Shown: positions 42,889 to 53,357 of the stretch, in pieces | Layout of the letters: every line of letters begins with the position of its first letter | Numbering within the stretch: the first letter of the stretch is position 1 | Position numbers and translations under genes: made by a program | Notes under the pieces: model-generated | What the model saw: only the letters and a program-made list of their open reading frames with translations | What the model was told of the DNA's origin: nothing | Databases searched by the model: none | Assembly (NCBI RefSeq): GCF_003052165.1 | Contig: NZ_CP024869.1 | Coordinates: 2,514,001 to 2,578,000, forward strand | Origin: Dietzia sp. JS16-p6b | Lineage (GTDB): Bacteria > Actinomycetota > Actinomycetes > Mycobacteriales > Mycobacteriaceae | Direction: 5' to 3' | Length of the DNA: 64,000 bases

Positions 42889-45800
42889 GGCAACGCCAGT
42901 GCGGTCTGCACCAGATGGACACCGCCGCTCCGGGTGACGAACCTGCCCCGACCCGCCGGCATGGGCGTGGGACGAACCCCACCGAGAAGCGGCCCCTCCT
43001 CCCTGCTCCCGGACATGATGATGCCGCCGCCGCCTAGATCCCGGATCCTCCCGACGAAGGGGTCGTACAGGGCCCGAGACGAACCAGCACACCGCCGCGC
43101 GAGTACGACGCAGAACCCGATGTCGCGGGCGTGCGGGAGAAAGCGGGCCAGTGGGGTCAGCGGGTTTCCCGCACCCGTGACGACGAGATCGAGGTCGTCG
43201 ACGACGAGGTGGATTCGAGGACCGTCCCACCACGACCGCGAACGGAGTTCCTCTGGAGTGACCTCCGCCCCGGGCATCCGCTGCTCGAGGATCTCCACGA
43301 GGTGCTCGACCATAGGCGCCAGCGCGGTCTCGGTGGCGGCGTACCCGGCGAGGTGGTCGCCCTCGACCTCGCCGAGCATGGTGCGCCGATAGTCGACCAC
43401 GATGATCTTCGCCGACTGCGCGGTGTTGCCGGAGATCAGTCCCCGGGTGAGGGCTCGTAGCACGGAGGTCTTGCCACACTCCGAATCACCCAGCACCAAC
43501 ATCAGCGGATCGGCGTCCAGATCGGCGTAGACGACCTTCAGGTCGGATTCGTCCACCCCGAGTGGCACGCGTGAACGGGTACCGTCCGGTCCCGGTCGTG
43601 CCAGGCTCGCGAGCTGGCCGTACGGCAGGGTTTCCGGGAGCATCCTGACCGGCGCCGCGGTGACCGGACCCGCGAGTTCGCGCCACCGCTGCGCCAGATG
43701 CCGGGAGGCCGAGGCGGTGGCGTCGGCGATGCCCCCCGGGTCGACGAGCCCGTCGAGTCTGGGTTGGAAGATGAGCATGTGGTGTCGGTCCCGGGTCAGA
43801 CCCCGTCCGGGGGAGGCGGGAACGGTCACCGCCGCGCGGCGGTCGATCATCGAATCCGTGGGATCGCCCAACCGGAGTTCGACACGCGTGCCGAGCGCGT
43901 CCCGCAGCGCCGGCCGGAGGTCGGCCCACCGGGCTGCCGACAGGACCACATGGACACCGTATGCAAGACCGTCCGCCGCGAGCCCCAGCACGACCTGCTC
44001 GAGATCCTCGACCTCCGTCCTGAACGCCTGCCAACCGTCGATCACCAACATGATGTCGGGGTACTCGGCGACTGATCGGCCATCACGCTGGACGAGTCTG
44101 CGGCGGGCCTGGTCGATCGAGGTCAGGCCCTGGTCACGGAAGACCGCTTCCCGCCGCTTGAGTTCGGCGTCGACCTCCGCGACCGTACGGCGAACCTTCT
44201 CGTCCTCGCCGCGCCGGGCGACTCCTCCGACGTGAGGGAGCGGGGAGATCGACTGGAGGGCCCCGCCACCGAGGTCCACGACGTAGACCGAGAGCCTGTC
44301 GGGCCCGGTCGTCGCCGCGGCGGCCAGGACCAGGGTGCACAAGGCGGTCGACTTGCCCGACCTCGTCCCGCCCACCACCGCCACGTTGCCGTCCGCCCCG
44401 GAGAGATCCACGGACCAGATGGCTCGGCGCTGCTCGAAGGGCAGGTCGACCTCCGCGAGAGGAAAGCTCCAACTCGGCGGGTCGGCGTCATCCGGGACCA
44501 TCGGTTCTCTGCCGACCGCCGAGTCGAGGGCGGCTCCGGCACCCAGTGGCGCGAGCCAGACCTCGTGCGCGGGTCGCCCGTGGCCGGACAGCCGACCGAC
44601 GAGAACGTCGAGCAGACTCGAGCCCTCCTCCTGATCGTCCCGACCGGCGTGATCGGCCGGGCCCCCTCGATCGGAGACGGAGTCGCTGGCCGGAGGGACG
44701 GGAGCGGCCACCGGCATGAACCAGGACGTGAATTGTCGCACCGTGGCACGGGCGACCGGTGCCGCGACGGACGCCCCCTCCCGCCGACGATCCTCCTGGT
44801 AAGGGCCCGAGACATAGGCGGCGTCGAAGCGCACCGGATCACCGGAATCGACCTTGAGGAAGCCAGCGCCCGGCGTGGCGGGCAGGTGATACGCATCGGT
44901 CACGCCGAGAACCGTGCGGGACTCCGTCGCGGAGAACGTCTTGAGTGCGATCCGGTAGGACAAGTGACTGTCGAGACCCCGCAGCCGCCCCTCTTCGAGC
45001 CGTTGCGACGCCAACAGGAGGTGGATGTGCAGACTGCGACCGAGCCTTCCGATGGTGAGGAACAACTCCGCGAACTCCGGCTTGGAGGACAAGAGTTCGG
45101 AGAACTCGTCGACGACGATCACCAACGCGGGCAACGGGTCCAGCTGGGCACCCCTCGCCCGCGCCGCCTCGTAGTCCCCGACCCCCGCGTAGTTGCCGGC
45201 CGCGCGGAGCACCTCCTGGCGCCTGTTGAGTTCCCCCTCGAGCGCGTCCCGCATCCGGTCGACCATGGTGATCTCGGCCTGAAGATTGGTGATCACGGCA
45301 GCCACATGAGACAACGACTCGAGTCCCAGGAACGTGGCCCCGCCCTTGAAGTCCACCAGGACCAGGTTGAGCGCGTCCGGGTCGTGGGTGGCGACGAGAC
45401 CCAGGACGAGAGTGCGGAGGAACTCGGACTTGCCGGAGCCCGTCGCGCCTATACACAGTCCGTGCGGTCCCATCCCGCCATGCGCGGCCTCTTTGAGGTC
45501 CAACTCCACCGGCGCACCATCCGGGCTCACACCCACCGGGACGCGCAATCGATCACGTCCACCTCGTCGACGCCATGCCACCGCCGGATCGACCCTGGCC
45601 GCCGACCCGATCCCCAACAGGTCCGGTAGGCCCGGGACGCGCCTCATCGACGTGGAGCCGTCCGCGTTGGTCACGGTATCCGCGGGCCGGTATCGAGCGA
45701 GTGCCATGGCGAGTCGCTCCGCTTCCGGAAGGCTCATGGCGTCCGCGCGCGCGACCAACTCCTGCCCGGACTCGGTCCGCACCGAGGCGCCGCCGTCATC

Positions 45801-46904
45801 GTGGACCCGGACACACAGCCCGAGCCTCGTCGCGAGGTCGCGTAACTGACCGGCGCGACTCCCGGAGACCTCCAGGACGGTCACGCCGTCCAACCCGTCC
45901 TCCGCGACCAGACGCTCCGCGCCGTTGACACCCACACCGTCCACCACGACCACGAGATGAGGCTCCCCCGGCCGAGGCGTCGCGCCCGCCCCGAAGGACG
46001 GTCGGGCCGCGATCTCCTCGGCCAGCATCGCCTCGACACCGGCGAGGGAGAACTCGGTCAGTCGTACCCGTCCGCCGCCGTCCGTGTACGTCGGATGTGC
46101 GTGGTGCGGTAGCCACTTGAGCCACTCCCAGGCTCGACGTGCCTGCCCCTCGCTCGCGGCTACCGCGATGCGGACCCGGTCGGGCCCGTGGGTCACGGCG
46201 AGGCCCGCCAGCGCGGCCCGGGCAGCGGCGCGCACCACGTCGACATCGCCGTCCAGGGAGACGACGGCGAAGGCCCGCAGCTCCACTGCGACCGGCAAGC
46301 CGTCCACCACCGAGTGGACTCTGGCGAAACGCCTCATAGCCACCACCGAGACCGGTTCGAGGTCGTCCACCGGACCGGTGTCGGGCGCGGACAGTCTCGT
46401 CGCCAGCGACTGTCGTCCGGGACCCAGACGTGCAGTGAGGTAGTCGGCATCGCCCTCCTCCCGCTCCCACATCCGTGGGGTCCCCACCAGCGCGGGCAGT
46501 CCTGCCGGGTCCGGGTGCCTCCACAACGCGGCCCGCCGTTGCGCGGCCGCGATCTCGCGGACTTCTTCCCGGGTCTGCCCCAGGTACCGCAGGTAGTCCT
46601 TGCGCAGTTCGTCAGTCTCGCCGGTCTTGTTGCCGCCGGACAGGGTTCCGGCGAGCATGCCGACGGCGGACACGGCCATCATGACCGGGAAGAGAATGAA
46701 CATCGGGTTGCGCATCATCCCTGTCCGCAGCATCACGACCACCATGCCGGCCACGGCGACGACCAGGATGATCGGGAGCACGATCTGGACGAGGGGCCGG
46801 GGAGTGGGCCGGGGCAATCCTGGCGGGGCCTGCAACTCGAGCTCGCCGGTCGGCACCACCGGGGGCTCGACTCGCTCGCCACGGGTGAAGACCACGTCGC
46901 CCAT
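42885..46904 (-). CDS. eccC: type VII secretion ATPase EccC (ESX-4)
   Basis: A 1339-residue FtsK/SpoIIIE motor. Two hydrophobic segments lie at about residues 35-90 (PLVQIVLPIILVVAVAGMVVVML; MFILFPVMMAVSAVGMLAGTL), followed by three ATPase domains with P-loops GATGSGKS (about 490), GGTRSGKS (about 848) and GDSECGKT (about 1145). All three keep the Lys, so this is the single-chain EccC form. The ATG at 46904 follows GGGAGGAGGG; an in-frame TTG 47 codons upstream adds only a His/Gly-rich repeat (HQAGHQAGHQHG) and has no binding site. It drives export of the Esx pair. Confidence 0.95.
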   Translation of the reverse strand: MGDVVFTRGERVEPPVVPTGELELQAPPGLPRPTPRPLVQIVLPIILVVAVAGMVVVMLRTGMMRNPMFILFPVMMAVSAVGMLAGTLSGGNKTGETDELRKDYLRYLGQTREEVREIAAAQRRAALWRHPDPAGLPALVGTPRMWEREEGDADYLTARLGPGRQSLATRLSAPDTGPVDDLEPVSVVAMRRFARVHSVVDGLPVAVELRAFAVVSLDGDVDVVRAAARAALAGLAVTHGPDRVRIAVAASEGQARRAWEWLKWLPHHAHPTYTDGGGRVRLTEFSLAGVEAMLAEEIAARPSFGAGATPRPGEPHLVVVVDGVGVNGAERLVAEDGLDGVTVLEVSGSRAGQLRDLATRLGLCVRVHDDGGASVRTESGQELVARADAMSLPEAERLAMALARYRPADTVTNADGSTSMRRVPGLPDLLGIGSAARVDPAVAWRRRGGRDRLRVPVGVSPDGAPVELDLKEAAHGGMGPHGLCIGATGSGKSEFLRTLVLGLVATHDPDALNLVLVDFKGGATFLGLESLSHVAAVITNLQAEITMVDRMRDALEGELNRRQEVLRAAGNYAGVGDYEAARARGAQLDPLPALVIVVDEFSELLSSKPEFAELFLTIGRLGRSLHIHLLLASQRLEEGRLRGLDSHLSYRIALKTFSATESRTVLGVTDAYHLPATPGAGFLKVDSGDPVRFDAAYVSGPYQEDRRREGASVAAPVARATVRQFTSWFMPVAAPVPPASDSVSDRGGPADHAGRDDQEEGSSLLDVLVGRLSGHGRPAHEVWLAPLGAGAALDSAVGREPMVPDDADPPSWSFPLAEVDLPFEQRRAIWSVDLSGADGNVAVVGGTRSGKSTALCTLVLAAAATTGPDRLSVYVVDLGGGALQSISPLPHVGGVARRGEDEKVRRTVAEVDAELKRREAVFRDQGLTSIDQARRRLVQRDGRSVAEYPDIMLVIDGWQAFRTEVEDLEQVVLGLAADGLAYGVHVVLSAARWADLRPALRDALGTRVELRLGDPTDSMIDRRAAVTVPASPGRGLTRDRHHMLIFQPRLDGLVDPGGIADATASASRHLAQRWRELAGPVTAAPVRMLPETLPYGQLASLARPGPDGTRSRVPLGVDESDLKVVYADLDADPLMLVLGDSECGKTSVLRALTRGLISGNTAQSAKIIVVDYRRTMLGEVEGDHLAGYAATETALAPMVEHLVEILEQRMPGAEVTPEELRSRSWWDGPRIHLVVDDLDLVVTGAGNPLTPLARFLPHARDIGFCVVLARRCAGSSRALYDPFVGRIRDLGGGGIIMSGSREEGPLLGGVRPTPMPAGRGRFVTRSGGVHLVQTALALP

Positions 46905-47151
46905 CCGCGCCCTCCTCCCGTGCTGATGCCCCGCTTGGTGCCCCGCCTGATGCCCGCCGTCGTGTCCTCCGGCCGGTTCCAGACCGGCCGGCCCCCACCC
47001 GGTCCCGGAGGAGGGCCCCCCACGAGTACGCCCCGCATTCGACAATGGTCGCCGTGTCGAAGCGCGATGTTAGGGCAGTTCACGTCGCGACGGGGACCTC
47101 AACCCACCGGGAGGACAGTGTCGGTGAGTCGGACGAGTGGAGGATTCTGGG

Positions 47152-48690
47152 GTGACGGGACAGAACGAGCTCCGGGCGGTGGCGTCCGGCGTCGAACCGC
47201 TGGACCAACGTCGGGTGTCGATCGTGTGCCGCACCACCCGTGTCGACCTGAGTTTGCCGGCCCACCTGGAACTCGTCGCCGTGATCCCAGAGGTCGTCGA
47301 CCTGGTCCGGGATCGGATAAGGGCGGCCGCGGGACCCGCCTCGCACGTGGACGTGGACTCCGAGATGGGCGGCAGCGCGAACGGGTCATGGCAGCTCTCC
47401 AGGCTGGCGGGCGGGCCGCTGGCCATCTCCGAGACACTCGCCCAACAGCGCGTGCACGACGGCGAGATCCTCGTGCTTGACCACCGGCCCGTGCCCACAC
47501 CGGCACCGCTGTTCGACGACGTTCTCCAGGGGCTGACCGATCCCGACGTCGCACGCTCCCGAATCTGGGGACGCCGCGACGCCGTCGCAACAGCCACCGC
47601 GGCGATCGCCGTGGCCGCGGCGGCCGCTGCCACCGCGCTCGTCACGCAGTGGCGGCACACCGACGGGATCCTGACCCCTCTGGTCGCGGCGCTGTTCGCC
47701 GCGGTCGGACTCGCGACGGTCCTCACCCTGCGGCGGTTCGATGCCCCCGGGTCGACTCACGCCGTGGCAGCGGCCGCCACGATCGGGTTCACGGTGATCG
47801 CGGCAGGCACCATCGGTGCGGCCCCGGTCGGAGCGGGGAGTGTGGTGGGTGGCCTGACCGCGGGATCCGTGGTCGCGGGTCTGTTGCGGTGCACCGTCTT
47901 CCGCCCGGCTCCCGGTCGGTCATACGGTCTCGCGGCGGGATACCTGGCCCTGACGCTGGTGACGGCCGTGGGGGCGATCTCCGCGACGGTCGCCGCGTAC
48001 ACCACCGTGCCGGTGCACGCCATCGGGGCCGGTGTGGTTCTCCTGGGCCTGCTCATCCTCACTGCCGCACCCGGCGTTTCGGTCTCGGCGGCCCGCATCC
48101 CGATCCCAGCGGTCCCGGCTCCCGGGGAGGACATCGATGTCGGCGAACTCGGCCACGTCGGTCGCGACGTGAACACGGGGCATCCCGACGATCTGCGGAG
48201 ACACGCACCCCTCCCCACACCGGCAGCGCTCAGGCATCGCTTCCTCACCTGTCGCTCGTGGCTCACCGGCCTGCTGTCCGCTGGGGGCGCCGCATGCACG
48301 GCCGGCGCGCTGATCGCGTTGAGCGGCACCGGTGGATCCCCCGGATGGTCCGCTCCTCTGGCACTGGCGGTGATCGTGATGTTGGTGCTTCGCGGGCTGG
48401 GTTACTCCGATCGGGTCCATACCACTGTGCTTCTGGGGTCGGCTCTGGCCCTGGCGGCCGGTGTACTGATCGGGGCGGCGTTCACGCATACCTCGCCGAT
48501 CGGAGTCGTCGTCCCCGCCGCTGCCGCGTTCGCCGCTGCTGTCGCCATCGCGGTGACGGCGCTCCCGCAGGTGGAGCTCTCCCCCGCCGTGCTGCGTGCG
48601 GTCGGGACGATCGAGGTGCTGGTGATCTGCATGATGGTTCCGCTCGCGGTCGGGGCCATGGACGTCTATTCGACCGTCCGTCAGCGATGA
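47152..48690 (+). CDS. eccD: type VII secretion integral membrane protein EccD (ESX-4)
   Basis: A 512-residue protein. The N-terminal ubiquitin-like domain (RVSIVCRTTRVDLSLPAHLELVAVIPEVVDLV) is followed by about eleven hydrophobic helices, as in EccD, which forms the bulk of the translocon membrane part. GTG at 47152 follows GGAGGATTC at good spacing; a GTG five codons earlier is open. Divergent from eccC across 247 bases, overlapping mycP by ATGA. Confidence 0.93.
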   Translation: MTGQNELRAVASGVEPLDQRRVSIVCRTTRVDLSLPAHLELVAVIPEVVDLVRDRIRAAAGPASHVDVDSEMGGSANGSWQLSRLAGGPLAISETLAQQRVHDGEILVLDHRPVPTPAPLFDDVLQGLTDPDVARSRIWGRRDAVATATAAIAVAAAAAATALVTQWRHTDGILTPLVAALFAAVGLATVLTLRRFDAPGSTHAVAAAATIGFTVIAAGTIGAAPVGAGSVVGGLTAGSVVAGLLRCTVFRPAPGRSYGLAAGYLALTLVTAVGAISATVAAYTTVPVHAIGAGVVLLGLLILTAAPGVSVSAARIPIPAVPAPGEDIDVGELGHVGRDVNTGHPDDLRRHAPLPTPAALRHRFLTCRSWLTGLLSAGGAACTAGALIALSGTGGSPGWSAPLALAVIVMLVLRGLGYSDRVHTTVLLGSALALAAGVLIGAAFTHTSPIGVVVPAAAAFAAAVAIAVTALPQVELSPAVLRAVGTIEVLVICMMVPLAVGAMDVYSTVRQR

Positions 48691-50075
48691 GACCGGTCGT
48701 CGCGCTCTCCCTCGCCACCACCGTGGCGATGCTGACCGCCCTCGGCGCGGGCGGTCCGTCAGCGGTCGCTCTCGAACGCCCCTCCATCGACGGCCCCCTG
48801 CCGGAGGTCGGCCCTATCGATCCCGTCGCCGCGGAGCCCGGTTCGTTGCGGTTCGGCGGTCCCTGCCGCACGACCGCCGCGGTCCTCGATCCGTCCGCCC
48901 CTCCCCCCTCCGCGACATCCGCCGACCTCAGCGCGGCCTGGATTCACGGAAGGGGCGAAGGGCAGGTGGTCGCCGTCATCGATACCGGTGTCAACCCGGG
49001 CCCCCGGCTACCACGCGTCCGTGGTGCGGGTGACCTCGCGCCCGGCCGGGACGGCACCGAGGACTGCGATGCGCACGGCACACTCGTCGCCGGGGTGCTG
49101 GCCGCGATCGAGGACGACTCGGGACACTCCGGCGTCGCCCCGGGCGTCGAGATCGTCTCCATCCGGCAGTCGAGCAGTGTCCTGAGAACCACTGAACGTT
49201 CATCCGACGACTCCGTGGTCGGATCAGGTGTCGGCACGCTGACGTCCCTCGCCAGGGCGATCCGCGCGGCTGTCGACGCGGGCGCGGGCGTGATCAACAT
49301 CTCTGAGGTCGCCTGCGTTCCCGCCGGCACCCCGCTGGCCGACGAGACGCTCGGCGGGGCGATTCGCTACGCCGCCGTCGATCACGACGTCGTCCTGGTG
49401 GCGGCTGCGGGAAACGTCGGCCAGACCTGCGGAGACCAGAACCCCGATTCCCCCGACCCCACACGAGCCGGTGATGACGGCTGGGACGACGCGCTCACGG
49501 TGGCGGTACCCGCCTGGTACGACGATCACGTGCTGGCCGTGGGCGGCGTGGGACCGGACGGGGCCGCCGCGGACTTCTCACTCCGGGGCCCGTGGGTCGA
49601 TGTCGCGGCCCCTGCGGTGGACCTACGCTCGGTCGGTGCGGACGGCGCGGGGGTGTCGGACCTCGTCGTGGACGGGGACGGAACCCGTTCCTCCATCAGT
49701 GGGACGAGCTTCGCCGCTCCGTTCGTGGCCGGCACCGCCGCCCTCGTCCGGCAGGCATATCCGGGTCTCACCGCCCGACAGGTGATCGCGCGGATCAAGA
49801 GCACCGCGATCCCCGCCGCCGGCGGCCGCGATTTCGCGGTGGGCCACGGGGTGGTAGACCCGGTGGCGGCGGTCACCGGGGTCCGTCGGTCCGGTCGTCC
49901 GGTGCCCGCGTCGACGACCATCGCCGCACCACCCCCGGACCCGCGGCACACCGGCGCGGGCGCGGGTGCGATCGTCGCGGCCGGGTCACTCACCGTCGGG
50001 GGTGCCATCCTGGTCGTGGTCGCTCTGACCCGAACCCGAAGCCTCCGCCACCACGACCACCGGCCCGGGTGCTGA
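48687..50075 (+). CDS. mycP: type VII secretion mycosin protease MycP (ESX-4)
   Basis: A 462-residue subtilisin-like protease. The signal peptide is residues 1-29, then the catalytic Asp99 (VIDTG), His130 (DAHGT) and Ser341 (GTSFAAP), with AAAGN as the oxyanion Asn. The C-terminus has a single membrane helix (AGAIVAAGSLTVGGAILVVVAL) and a short basic tail. Mycosins dock on the periplasmic face of the ESX core and are needed for its stability as well as processing. Partner genes eccD and eccE are on the same strand. Confidence 0.95.
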   Translation: MRPVVALSLATTVAMLTALGAGGPSAVALERPSIDGPLPEVGPIDPVAAEPGSLRFGGPCRTTAAVLDPSAPPPSATSADLSAAWIHGRGEGQVVAVIDTGVNPGPRLPRVRGAGDLAPGRDGTEDCDAHGTLVAGVLAAIEDDSGHSGVAPGVEIVSIRQSSSVLRTTERSSDDSVVGSGVGTLTSLARAIRAAVDAGAGVINISEVACVPAGTPLADETLGGAIRYAAVDHDVVLVAAAGNVGQTCGDQNPDSPDPTRAGDDGWDDALTVAVPAWYDDHVLAVGGVGPDGAAADFSLRGPWVDVAAPAVDLRSVGADGAGVSDLVVDGDGTRSSISGTSFAAPFVAGTAALVRQAYPGLTARQVIARIKSTAIPAAGGRDFAVGHGVVDPVAAVTGVRRSGRPVPASTTIAAPPPDPRHTGAGAGAIVAAGSLTVGGAILVVVALTRTRSLRHHDHRPGC

Positions 50076-50134
50076 GAGTCACGCCCGAGCGGACACCCTC
50101 ACCGGATCCGCGCGCCGTCGTACCGCGTTAGCGA

Positions 50135-51586
50135 TCACCCCACCGGGCCCGAGGCCTCGTCCACGACGGAGTGGAGGTCGTGACCATCCCGGCTGACCAG
50201 AGCGGAACGGCGATCCAACCTCGGGCCGGCGGGGAGTCTGTCGATGATCGCCCCGTCCACCGGAACCGGGGCGCCACCCACCCCGAGCACTGCAGCGGTT
50301 TCCTGATCCGGGACGTCGAACCGTACCCCCGCGTCGGTGACGATCGTCGTGACCGCGCCACGAGTGGACGTGCCACGCCCGATCGCCGTCACGAGCATCC
50401 CTCCGCCCGGGATCCCGACGACGTCGACAGCCGGCCCACCACCGTCCGCGCCGGCCATCGTCCGGGCCTCGGACTCCGAGGGGGCCGGGGCGCCGGCGAC
50501 AACGGTCATCCGACGGGCCGCGGTCCCCTCCCTGCCGGAGTCCCGGACGCACAACACCGGGGAATCGCTGGTCGCGAGCACCGTCGGACGATCCGCGGGA
50601 AAGGCGTCGACGTCCAACGCGACCGATCGCGGAACGCCCATCCGGTCGGGCTCGACAGCCTCGACCGGCCCCACGGTCGAGGTGGAACGGATGACATCGG
50701 CCACCACCGGACCGACCTCCTGGACACCATCCGCCAACGCCACATAAGTCGCCCTACCCGAGGCCGTGTCCACGGTGAACACCTGCCCGATCCGCAGGGA
50801 GTCCAAACCGTAGTCCACGGGTCTGCCAGCCATCTCGATCTGCGGTCGCACCACCGGGTCGACCTCCGGCAGCGGGTCGATCAACGCGGCGGTGACCGGT
50901 CGCGGTGCGATGCCGTCCAGTCCGAGGATCGACAGGAGGTCACCGTCCGCCAGGTCGATCCTCGACCGGGTGCCGTTCCTCAGTAACCACCCCCTGCCGT
51001 CCTGGTCCGCCAGGACGATCTCGTCGCGCGAGGTCTCGCGACCGGGCCCCACCGCTCCGTCACGGGCCACCACGCTGGTCGAGACGATCCGGGGGAGACC
51101 TCGGTCGGCGTCGGCGACCTCGTCGCACACCGTCCACGAGACGGCCGCCACCCCGCCCGCATCGCGGGGCGCCGGCAACGCGGACGGTGCTCCCGGGATG
51201 CCCACCAGGCCACCCCGCCGGGTCCCTGCGATATCCGAGTCCCGCACCGTTGTCGGTTCCGCGGGCTGGCCGGTCACCAGACGGGCCGAGGCGAGATTGA
51301 ACACCGGGTGGACCGTGTCGCCGGCGCGGACATACATCTGGCCGGACTCCCGGCCCACCATGATCACCGCGCGTTCCACGTCGGGCATCGGATCGAGCAG
51401 AGCCAGGACCGCGGCACCGACGCAGCCGAGAACGGCGGCGGCCACACCGACCGCGAACCCTGTCGACTGGCGACGCAGTGGGTCATGAAGCATCCGGACG
51501 TCCCGGACGACCACCGCGAGACGGGCCCGGCGAGACAGGAATCGGTGTCCATCCACCTGGGCCCTGGTGGTCGGCTTCAGCGGCAC
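50135..51586 (-). CDS. eccB: type VII secretion protein EccB (ESX-4)
   Basis: A 483-residue protein: cytoplasmic N-terminus PLKPTTRAQVDGHRFLSRRARLAVVVRDVRMLHDPLRRQ (the EccB signature), a single membrane helix (VGVAAAVLGCVGAAVLALL), and a large periplasmic domain with the repeated R1-R4 fold and two Cys (WTVCDEVAD; VLCVRDSG) that should form the conserved disulfide. The GTG at 51586 follows GGAAGGGA; the longer frame is antisense to eccE. Convergent with mycP, 59 bases apart. Confidence 0.94.
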   Translation of the reverse strand: MPLKPTTRAQVDGHRFLSRRARLAVVVRDVRMLHDPLRRQSTGFAVGVAAAVLGCVGAAVLALLDPMPDVERAVIMVGRESGQMYVRAGDTVHPVFNLASARLVTGQPAEPTTVRDSDIAGTRRGGLVGIPGAPSALPAPRDAGGVAAVSWTVCDEVADADRGLPRIVSTSVVARDGAVGPGRETSRDEIVLADQDGRGWLLRNGTRSRIDLADGDLLSILGLDGIAPRPVTAALIDPLPEVDPVVRPQIEMAGRPVDYGLDSLRIGQVFTVDTASGRATYVALADGVQEVGPVVADVIRSTSTVGPVEAVEPDRMGVPRSVALDVDAFPADRPTVLATSDSPVLCVRDSGREGTAARRMTVVAGAPAPSESEARTMAGADGGGPAVDVVGIPGGGMLVTAIGRGTSTRGAVTTIVTDAGVRFDVPDQETAAVLGVGGAPVPVDGAIIDRLPAGPRLDRRSALVSRDGHDLHSVVDEASGPVG

Positions 51587-51719
51587 GGACCGGTCCCTTC
51601 CACGATTGTGACGCCCCGCGGCGGCGGGTTCCGGGGGTAGGGTACGCCACGGTCCCGGCCCGGTGGCCGGGCTTCCCGGGCGGCCTTCCACGCCCTCGAC
51701 CAGGCCTGGAGGAGGACCG

Positions 51720-53357
51720 ATGATCACCCTTCGCGCATTTGCCGCGGTCGTGGTCGTCCTCGTCTCCTCGGCCGCGCTCGCGGTGATCTGCCCTCCGCAG
51801 TGGCAACCCTGGATACAGTTCGGCGTCGCCACTCTGGTCGCCGGTACGGTCACGGTCCGTCGTCGAGGACGACCGCTCTCGGTCCGCGGCCCTCGCTCGC
51901 GCCGTCTCCCCGTGGACGTCGTGGACCTCGTCTCCCCCGACTTCTCACTGGTCGGCTGCGTCGAGGGTCACCGGGTGGTGACGACAGGAGTCGAGATCTC
52001 CGCCGGTGCCCTCCTGACCACAGAGGTCGGCCGCGATGACCCGGCCGACTTCCGGGGAGTACGGCTCCCGCTGAGCGCTGTCGCACGCCAGCTGGATCAG
52101 GGCGGGGTGTCGCTCGAGGGGATCGACGTCGTGGTCCACGGACGGCGAGCCGCATCGGGTCCCGACGGCGACGTGTATGGCTCGCTCGTCGGTCCGCTGC
52201 CGCTGATCTCACACCGGCGCGTCCACCTCCTCCTCAGGTTCGACGTCTCCGAGTTGGCGTTGGCCTGCCAGGACGGCGCGGGGCGGGGCTCCCTCGCGAG
52301 TCTCATCACGGGGGCCACCGAGCGCCTGCGCCGATCACTGGTCCACCACGGCGTCCCGTGCCGGGTGTTCGACGCCACCGAGCTCGCCGAACGGTTCCTC
52401 GAGGCAGAGGTCGAGCCCACGGAAGGAACGGCATTCGTGGTCCGCCCCGGTGCCGGCCCGCGTGAAGTCGTGGACGCCCTCACCTCGGTGCGAGCGTCGG
52501 CGATCACCGAGGTGCTCCGACTCCGACGCGTGCCGGGACGCCACGACGTGGTCGACACGGTATCGAGCGTGTGGCTCGCGGGACTCACCCCGGGCGCGCT
52601 GCCCCCGTGTGCGGACTCATGCCATCCCCTGCCGACTCCGCGCGTGCTTCCCATCCCGGGTGAAGAACTCCCCGATGCGGTCGCCGGATCTCTCGTCCGA
52701 CGGCGTCTCGACCACCTCGACGAGCTCGCTCCACCCGCCCACGGGTGCGGTCAGATCCTCGGCGCGACACGGGCGGGCGACGCGGCCGCCGTCCAGCTGG
52801 CCGGGCCCCACCTGCGCTCGGTGCTCCTCGCGGCCGGCTCCGCCGTGTGCCGCCAGGTGGCCTTCCGCGCGGTGGCGGCGGGATACCGGGTCGCAGTGGT
52901 CACAGACGTCCCGGACCGCTGGCGATCACTGTCGGCGATCGCCGACGAGACCAGGTACCGGATCGTTGCCGCTGACGCCTCTGATGTGGGCACACCGGTG
53001 GACGCGGTGTTCTGGGACGTCGACGGTGCCCTCAGTGAGGGTCGGATCGACGCACTAGCCGGACCCGGTGGTCCTGACGTGACGCCACCGACCGTGATCC
53101 GGGTCGACGCCGACTGGGACCTGTCCTCGACCGGCGGGGCGACGACGTCGAACCCGCCCGACCTGGTGCTCGACGGCCGGATACCGGGATGGATCTCCGT
53201 GGAACCCCGTTCCGGGCCCACCCGGCGGGTGTCCGTGGTGACCGGCCCGGGCGAAGACGCCTTCGTCGGCACCGTACCGGGGCCGGGCCAGAGTCAGGCC
53301 CCGGGCGATCTCACACCCTCAGGTGCTGAACCTTCCGCCAGCCCGGATCGTCGGTGA
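51720..53357 (+). CDS. eccE: type VII secretion protein EccE (ESX-4)
   Basis: A 545-residue protein. Two membrane segments at the N-terminus (AAVVVVLVSSAALAVICPP; WIQFGVATLVAGTVTV) are followed by the EccE domain, including LPVDVVDLVSPDFSLVGCVEGHRVVTTGVEISAGAL and LLLRFDVSELALACQ. ATG 51720 is preceded by GGAGGAGGACCG. EccE is missing from the ESX-4 of M. tuberculosis but present in the longer form found in Nocardia and M. abscessus, which are secretion-competent. Its last 47 bases overlap the convergent DUF695-like gene. Confidence 0.88.
   Translation: MITLRAFAAVVVVLVSSAALAVICPPQWQPWIQFGVATLVAGTVTVRRRGRPLSVRGPRSRRLPVDVVDLVSPDFSLVGCVEGHRVVTTGVEISAGALLTTEVGRDDPADFRGVRLPLSAVARQLDQGGVSLEGIDVVVHGRRAASGPDGDVYGSLVGPLPLISHRRVHLLLRFDVSELALACQDGAGRGSLASLITGATERLRRSLVHHGVPCRVFDATELAERFLEAEVEPTEGTAFVVRPGAGPREVVDALTSVRASAITEVLRLRRVPGRHDVVDTVSSVWLAGLTPGALPPCADSCHPLPTPRVLPIPGEELPDAVAGSLVRRRLDHLDELAPPAHGCGQILGATRAGDAAAVQLAGPHLRSVLLAAGSAVCRQVAFRAVAAGYRVAVVTDVPDRWRSLSAIADETRYRIVAADASDVGTPVDAVFWDVDGALSEGRIDALAGPGGPDVTPPTVIRVDADWDLSSTGGATTSNPPDLVLDGRIPGWISVEPRSGPTRRVSVVTGPGEDAFVGTVPGPGQSQAPGDLTPSGAEPSASPDRR

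Noticed and set aside
46905-47045. 47-codon N-terminal extension of EccC from a TTG
   Set aside because: No ribosome site, His/Gly repeats only; the ATG at 46904 has GGGAGGAGGG upstream.
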